From Thuidium tamariscinum (taxonomy: Eukaryota > Streptophyta > Bryopsida > Hypnales > Thuidiaceae), in the NCBI GenBank assembly GCA_947034885.2, contig OX344750.2, forward strand, positions 12,146,053 through 12,210,052: 64,000 nt of DNA, read 5' to 3'. The position numbers and the translations under genes are program-made. A model generated the notes under the pieces. It searched no databases. It was not told the DNA's origin and saw only the letters and a list, made by a program, of their open reading frames with translations. Position 1 is the stretch's first letter, and each line of letters begins with the position of its first letter. Positions 57,701 to 64,000 of the stretch are shown piece by piece.

Positions 57701-60700
57701 AATTTTCTAGTGTAATGTACTCATTTGTGGTGATCAATTCAGGTGGCTAAGTGCCGCTTTGTTCACAGGCAGTCTTGGAGGATTGTGCTACTTTGGGAGG
57801 TGAATGTCATTCTTTCTTTTCTTTTCAGCTTTTCTATGTCACAGCCATGGATTCTTTCCATTCTACCAATTATTACTGATTTGGTACATGTGAGAGACCC
57901 AATAATGTGGATATAGGTTTAGTATAGAGGATCCACCATTCTATGGTATGGAAGGCAACGATGGCGTATCTTAAGTATACTTAGAGAACCTAAGTATCTT
58001 TAGCTTTTCAACTAAATATCAATTAAATCAACACTTAGCGTAATATTCTTGGAACAATTAATTGGAAGACCACCCTTTGAAAGAAATCATTTGTAGGCTT
58101 ACGTGGAACCATTAGAATAATGGAGAGAATATTGGAGAAGACAGTGAATGAAAACTCATAGTAATTAAAAGGAATTTGTGGGCTAATATAAGATAGCTTT
58201 ATGTACAAAAAAGATTTTCGGGAGAATGAACTGTACTATGTCCGAAAAATGATATGTAGGAGACCCCATTTTTGTAAATTTTTACTCTACCTCAAGTGGG
58301 AGAGTCTACGCGATCTATCGACCATTCTCAGCTTATCAAAAAACCTATGAAGCAGAGCTAGTGGGGTTTGTGATATATGAGGGTCTTTACGCTCAAATTG
58401 TGGGTCATCGTCTGCAAGGGGTCCTCAATGCATCAGGCCAAGAGAAAGAAATCCTATTCTATGCGAGGTTTCCTCCTCTTATGCTACAAATTAACCCAGA
58501 CGAAGGATTTGAGAGAATTTCTGATTTTATACTTTCTGCTTCTGTTTGTGTGGACACAGCCAGCGAGTGATAGGTGTAGTTAATGGAGGCCTTGTGGTCG
58601 GCATCCTCGGCAGCTTTGGCCTGCTTGTGGTAATTCTAGACTCATTTGATACCATCTCCTCCATTATCTCCTAGCCTTTTGATTCTTCCACTTCAGTCAT
58701 TTGCAACTTCAAGTTATCTGCATTTTTCATATTTAGTTGGTTTTGTATCTTCTGAAAGATATTCATGATGATCTTTTGAAACAGGCTGTTGGATCAGCAG
58801 GGTTGGACTTTAACTCACTCCTCAAGGCCAACTGGGTAGCCGTCCCCCATAGCATTCCAGTCATTGCCTTGGCTTTTGTTTACCAGGTATGCCTCAAACC
58901 ATCCTGAACAAATTTTAATTCTCTCAATTTTAAGGGTGATGGTTCCAGCGTCTTACTCAAGCTTTTTGCATGCAGAATGTTGTTCCTGTGGTGACAACGA
59001 GCTTGGAAGGAGACCTACCCAAAATCAGGTCACTCTTATTTTTCCCCCATATCGCTTCTTCTCACTAAATTTCTTAAGAGTGCATGCGACCTTTGAAAGA
59101 GTTTGAATTTTTATCATGTGGTTTATGGGTGATTGCAAGAAAGGCCTCCCATTTTTTGTCTCGTTTTGAATAGTACTCATAATTTTCAGGAGTACTATTT
59201 AATTAGAAAAACAATTTTTAAAAAATGTGAAAAATAATTTTCATGAATATACCTTTAAGAAGAAGGTACCCTAAGAAGAAAAAGTTCAGGAAAATTCTCT
59301 AACTAGGAGAACTAGAAAAGTGCAAAATCTCATGAAAATTAGTACTTTCACATTTTAATTTGTAAAAAATAGGAAAAGAATTTTTTTTTAAAACTAAAAA
59401 TTGGCAATTTGGGAAGGATTGATGATGATGAGATTTCACCAAAAGAATTATTTTGAAACCATTTTTGATGTTCAGAATTGTATGCGCAAGGGGCCCCTGT
59501 TTGCATCAATGTAGAGGACATAAAATAATGTTTAAAAAATATATATTTGGTCAGCTCATAAATTTTTAGTGTATAAATATACGATACAAATTTCAAGTCT
59601 ACATCATTAATTCTGGATACTCCACAGTAGTAAAAACCCCTAAATTGCAAAGTGTGACAAATTAGGTAAATTAAAATTTAATTAGAAAATTTTTTTTGGA
59701 AATTTCTGAAAAATAAGGAATTTCTTTACTATCAAGTTGGCCATCTTCGATAAAAATTTCAAGTACATTGGATTAATACTCCAAAAGTTATAACCAATGG
59801 CACAAATGTCACTTCCATTGTGACGCCAAAAAGGACAGCCCTTTCTTGCAATCACCCTTATGCAAAAGAACTGTATTTGAAAATATCAAGAATAGGGCGG
59901 AAGATTGACTGCCATCTCGCTCTTGTAATATTGAAGGTTATATCTTGGTAATTCACTAATATATACGCCACTTTATAGCAGCGATATTGGGTTCCTCACC
60001 TTAGGTGACAATAACAAGGTAGAAAGAGTGCACATGGCTTTCTGCACTTTTCTACAAATTGTGGCTTTGCAACAAAGAAGAATGTCGTCGAAGCTGGAAT
60101 TTTGTTTTAATGGACTTGTTTTGGGCAACAGGACTGCTGTGGTTCTGGGAACGGGCATACCACTGGTGTTGTTTCTGATCTGGAACGCGGTCATTCTGGG
60201 GTCTTCGTCGTCCTTAGTGGATTCCGCCGGAGCTGTGCAATCCATATCGGATCCCTTGCTCAGACTCCGATCTGCCAGTGGCATTGTCGGCGTAAGTCTC
60301 AATCATTCCAAATCTTTACGAATTCAAGATATTAAAGGACGTTTCCTTGCTTGTTAAAGACCCTACACTATTAAGAGTTCCTTCGAATTTCAGGAACAGC
60401 AGAGAAGGAATGAGCCAAGACTTCCCATTCTGTTGATAACAGCGGTATTAGTAAAATTATATTGTGTCAGGAGTGTTTAGATAAAACCGCATGAAATCTC
60501 TCGCATGATTCATGGGATGCCTCCTTATGGTCTCGCAGCGATCATAGAAAGGTTATCTCTTATGATAATCATTCACAACCTTGTCTGCAAATTCTTCCGC
60601 TCCCTGAATTTTCATCTTGACAATAATTTAGGCTTTTGTGGTTATGTTTCACCAGCCACTTGTGGAGCTGTTTTCCTTCCTCGCCGTGGCCACCTCCTTC

Positions 60701-61466
60701 ATTGGCTTTGTCCTTGGCCTCTCCGACTTCCTCGCTGACTGTAGGCCCTCTCAACTTCCCCCGCATTGCCTTCTCGGCAGTTTCATTCGCTGTATGTATG
60801 AATTTACTTGACGTTTCAATTATGTCCTCTTTGATTAGTTTCTTATTTGGATCTTGTGAGCTTTGTTCAGGGCTCAAGCTTCCTGGAGGAGGCCGCCGAT
60901 CACCAGTCCCATACATCCTCACACTCGTTCCGCCATTTTTTCTGGCTCTGACATCGCCGGAGATATTCTACCAAGCTTTAGACTTCGCAGGCACATACGG
61001 AGGTATAATTCTACGCTCATTCCAAGGGGTAGATGATTCTTTCGAGCATTCTAACCCGTGATTTTAACTGTGAATTGGCCACACCATTAGAAACTGAATA
61101 ATGTTATGTTATCAGGTACTATTGTTTGCTATAATAGAACCATGTATTCAAGTGAGCTTTTCTGAATCAGGGCAAGAATGTCATGAACCTTTAATCTTCA
61201 CTGATTTCTCAAAACTTGGTAGGAACAGAACTGCGGAATTAAACTGTTAGTTTGTGGTGGCTCATCTTTGTTTGGTTTTGCTGGCAGTGCTGGTCCTGTT
61301 CGGAATCCTGCCAGCAGCGATGGCGTGGTCGGAGCGGTACTCAGGCACTGGTCTTCCTCCAGCTACCAAGCCCATTGTTCCCGGGGGGCGTGTCACTTTA
61401 GCATTCTACATGGGCGCCGCTGGTTTGGTCATCACGTCGGAGGCCATCTCCAAGCTCTTACCTTAG
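54778..61466 (+). CDS. Tryptophan/tyrosine permease family transporter, probably plastidial (13 exons, 495 aa predicted)
   Basis: Member of the hydroxy/aromatic amino acid permease family, proton-linked carriers of Trp/Tyr in bacteria; plant members are predicted to be plastidial. Exons: 54778-55078, 55777-55910, 56576-56650, 56754-56803, 57537-57626, 57743-57799, 58560-58629, 58785-58886, 58976-59028, 60132-60291, 60656-60740, 60871-61002, 61288-61466. All are GT/AG with consistent phases. Residues 1-100 are hydrophilic and basic, like a transit peptide. The first membrane helix has the hallmark AGTTVGAGILAVP, followed by roughly ten more hydrophobic segments, including FIHYALLVAYIARSSD, GVVNGGLVVGILGSFG, FSFLAVATSFIGFVLG and LVLFGILPAAMAW. 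The protein ends EAISKLLP. Exon 3 is the least certain: I began it at 56576 to hold phase. Intron 9 holds a 731-bp transposon; introns 1 and 2 hold diverged tandem repeats. Substrate specificity is inferred from family only. Confidence 0.9.
55121..55690 (+). repeat. Three diverged ~190-bp tandem units in permease intron 1
   Basis: Units begin near 55121, 55317 and 55495. Each holds TGTTAAAATCCTTCAAAA-like, GCTGGGATGTATTGC, TCTGAATCCCA, GGGATTACAATCA and GATTTCAATCCCA. They make up most of intron 1. Confidence 0.75.
56050..56510 (+). repeat. Diverged repeats in permease intron 2
   Basis: Three spaced copies of a roughly 45-bp motif (ATGGGAGAAGTTTAAGAAC then TTGAAGCTCAATTGGTGAA) near 56060, 56198 and 56449. 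Confidence 0.6.
59127..59857 (+). mobile_element. GGGTGATTGC-family transposon, copy G, inside a permease intron
   Basis: 731 bp, ends GGGTGATTGCAAGAAAGGCC and its near complement, flanked by TTAT on both sides. It lies wholly in intron 9 of the permease gene and is about two thirds of that intron. It is closely related to each arm of the fold-back copy B. Confidence 0.92.
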
Positions 61467-62216
61467 CTGCAGTGAACTGTACAGTACTGACAGTTAAGAC
61501 AAGGCCCTTTCTTTCTAGCTCCCTTGTTGCCGCTGAATTCAGCTTAATTCTTGTATGTTTTTTACACATTTCAATGTGCTAATGCATCTTAACTTGGAAG
61601 AAGAACGAATCAGCTTTCTACTGCACTTAACTGCTCAAAAGTTGATCGATTTTTGAGCCTGTTGCAGCAATTGAAATCTTCTTATTGTTTTATGTACGTT
61701 GACGAATGCGCTTCTGGAGACACCTCACTTGCAAGTTTTGAGCCACTGGCAAAACTTTACAAAGGAAGATGATGACTGCTGATGTCATAACTGCTGGTTC
61801 ATGACTCCCTTGATTTGAACACCTTTCTACCAAAATAACTTTCTCCCAATTTGTCAAGCCCTTCCCGGGCTTCTCCCCCTCCTCCCTTTGCTGTTCTCCC
61901 CCGCCAAGTGTGGCTTCGTTGCTTTGCCGTTTTCAGTTGTTCTTCTCAGCCCAGCCTCTTACCTTAGGCGTTTGTGTCTCTCTTCTTCCCCTGCCTTCGG
62001 GTGTGTACCGCCTTCGGGTGTTTATTTCAGTTCCCCCCCACCCTACGTAGGTTTCTCTCTACCAATTTGCCGAGTCATCAGTGGTCATTGAGCCCCACCA
62101 ACCAATCTTGGTAAATGTCATGAATGAGAATATATAATTAGATTTAGTAAAATGTGTTGTCACAAATTTTGAAAAAGAGGTATTTTATTGTTGATCTCCT
62201 TGAGTCAACACTATGA
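61467..62216. other. 3' flank of the permease gene and intergenic DNA
   Basis: No further gene recognised. 61860-62060 is CT-rich on the + strand (CCCTTCCCGGGCTTCTCCCC and later runs). Confidence 0.5.
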
Positions 62217-62460
62217 AGGTTCATTGCCTAGTTAGCGGGCCAAAAACATTGGGAGCTATAGCTTGGATTGTCACTCTAGGTGTACCTACATGCTTGCTTT
62301 GGTTCCCATTGCTTTGGTTCCCATTGGGCTTCCAATTCAAGGGTTCATTGTCTAGTCACCGGGCCAAAAACATCAGGAGCTAAAGCTTGGATTGTCACTC
62401 TAGGTGGACCTAGACGCTTGCTTTGGTTCCCATTGGACTCCCAATTCAATCCCTAGTTCC
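62217..62460 (+). repeat. ~123-bp tandem duplication
   Basis: Two units share AGGTTCATTG, CGGGCCAAAAACAT, AGCTTGGATTGTCACTCTAG and GCTTGCTTTGGTTCCCATTG. The first unit has an extra local duplication of GCTTTGGTTCCCATT. Confidence 0.8.
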
Positions 62461-63289
62461 CTAGAAATTAGGATTTCATTCCACATTTTACTTAAAAATC
62501 AATAAAGATACCACCATACATGGGTATCTTTAATGATAGGAAATCATTGGGATTTTGGCTTTTAAGGAACTATAGCATATTTGTTAGGCCTTTTGTTGCC
62601 TTTCAAAGAACTATAGTGATTTTTCTTATCTTTTAGCTACTAGTAATTCCCTTCAATTGACACTCTACACCATTAGATTTTCTTGAGGCCAAAACAAGTC
62701 TATAAGTCTCTTTGAGTTCCCAAACTATAGGGAACAACTTCACCAAATGAGCAACCTAATGTGGTCAAGAGGTTGGACAAGGAAGTGCAACGGAAAGAGT
62801 TAGAGACTCCAAATTCACAAGTTCTAGTTCTACCAATAGAAACATGTATACAAAAGTTAGCTTGTATAGAAGAAAATTATTAGCATAGGATTCTAATTAT
62901 TCTTTTTGTTGTCACAAGACCAATTGAGAAACTCTTGATATGTTACATTGATCATCATGACGTTTAGAATGTTGAGTATTGAAGGAAGGATTGTATTGTG
63001 GAGATGCATGATGGTGAGATGAAATGCATAGACATCATAATAGTGATGAATGTCCTATACTCAACTATTTCCATTGATTTGACAAATAAGGAGGTTTGTA
63101 GAAGAATAGAGTCTTTAAAAAATCAATGTATTAGGCATCAAATAATATCTAACTATCATGCTAGGATGTTGTTGCATTTTGTTATAGACAATAGAGGACA
63201 ACCATTGTCAAAAATATCAAGCCACCTTGAACATAATTAGTGGGCTAGCTATTACAGCCACTTCATAGTGCATTGTGTGACACTTTGTG

Positions 63290-63560
63290 TCATTGTGCAC
63301 CATGAAATTAAAAAAATTTAATTTAATTTTTAAAATTTTTAGTTTCAATTTTTAAATTAATAAATTAACATTACCCTCCCCCCCTCTTCTTGTGATTTTT
63401 AGAAGCCAATTTTTTTGACAATCAATATAGGACAATTCATCTCGTATCCCATATCTCATATTCATATCCCATATTTGTATTTGTATATCCATATTTGTAT
63501 ATAGTACGGTATCTATATGTGGTATGATATCCATATCCAATATTCTTACGATATTTGTAC
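63290..63560 (-). repeat. Degenerate ATA/GATATG simple repeat, copy 2
   Basis: The inverse of 19850-20200: an AT-only run, then a C tract (CCCTCCCCCCCTC), then CATATCCATATTTGTAT-type units. Confidence 0.6.
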
Positions 63561-64000
63561 CCAGGGAGATCACTTAGTGTATCAAAAACAAACTACATGT
63601 GTTAAAGTGATTTTTTGACCCCCTATATACTTTTTCATAAACTATGATTTCAACTTATAATTTTGAGATGTCCTTAATATTAACTATAGGTTTCTATTGC
63701 CAAAAAATTTGAACTCAAATAATATATGGAATGATTTCCAAAGTAGGTTGAAAAATGAACTAAACTGGCATGTTTTTCAACTCAAATATTTATAGAGAAT
63801 GCATTTAAATGTCTATAGGCATCAATATTCAAGAAAAATAAACTTTCAATGAAAAGTTATTTTCCACAATCTTTTGTTCATTTTTTAGACAATTTTTTCT
63901 TATATAAATTAGGGGTGTGAAAGTTATTTTCAGCTTTACAATGCATTTTTTACTTCAAAAATTTATAACTAATTATAATCACCACATAAAAATATCAATA

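Noticed and set aside
42077-61466. A diterpene biosynthetic gene cluster
   Set aside because: No P450, dioxygenase or transferase is present. An esterase and an aromatic amino acid permease are not enough to argue for a shared pathway.

Overview
This window is nuclear DNA of a land plant. It has spliced plant genes with plastid-type N termini, type I MADS-box sequence, a plant GDSL esterase and a dense load of plant transposable elements. The diterpene synthase keeps both cyclase active sites in one chain, and its class I half resembles kaurene synthase. That combination is known from mosses, liverworts and lycophytes, whereas flowering plants split the two activities. A seed-free plant is therefore most likely; I cannot name the species.

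The layout falls into two parts. About 1-39.3 kb is very AT-rich and holds almost no genes. It is built from small non-autonomous DNA transposons, palindromes, short retroposon insertions and tandem repeats. The only recognisable host gene there is a type I (M-alpha-like) MADS-box pseudogene at 7.6-8.7 kb. About 39.5-61.5 kb is a gene island of higher GC. It holds a ten-exon bifunctional diterpene synthase on + (42077-49439, 883 aa predicted), a five-exon GDSL esterase/lipase on - (50534-53217, 393 aa) and a thirteen-exon plastid-type tryptophan/tyrosine permease on + (54778-61466, 495 aa). From 61.5 kb the repeat-rich, AT-rich background returns.

Four transposon families recur. (1) About 0.72-0.75 kb elements with termini GGGTGATTGCAAGAAACAC and 4-bp target duplications have eight copies, one a 1-kb near-perfect fold-back. 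(2) TTAA-flanked elements with termini CCCCTAAAGGACC have about nine copies, two of them filling most of two introns of the esterase gene. (3) TA-flanked mariner/Stowaway-like elements come in three types. (4) Palindromic Tourist-like and CACTA-like elements occur once each. A tRNA-derived SINE, three LINE-type 3' ends and a short retroposon with 15-bp duplications are also present.

The three intact genes do not form an obvious pathway. The synthase should turn geranylgeranyl diphosphate into an ent-kaurene-type diterpene in the plastid. The permease probably moves aromatic amino acids across a plastid membrane. The esterase is a predicted secreted hydrolase. All splice sites were chosen by hand from GT/AG signals, reading phase and remembered family alignments, and need transcript support.
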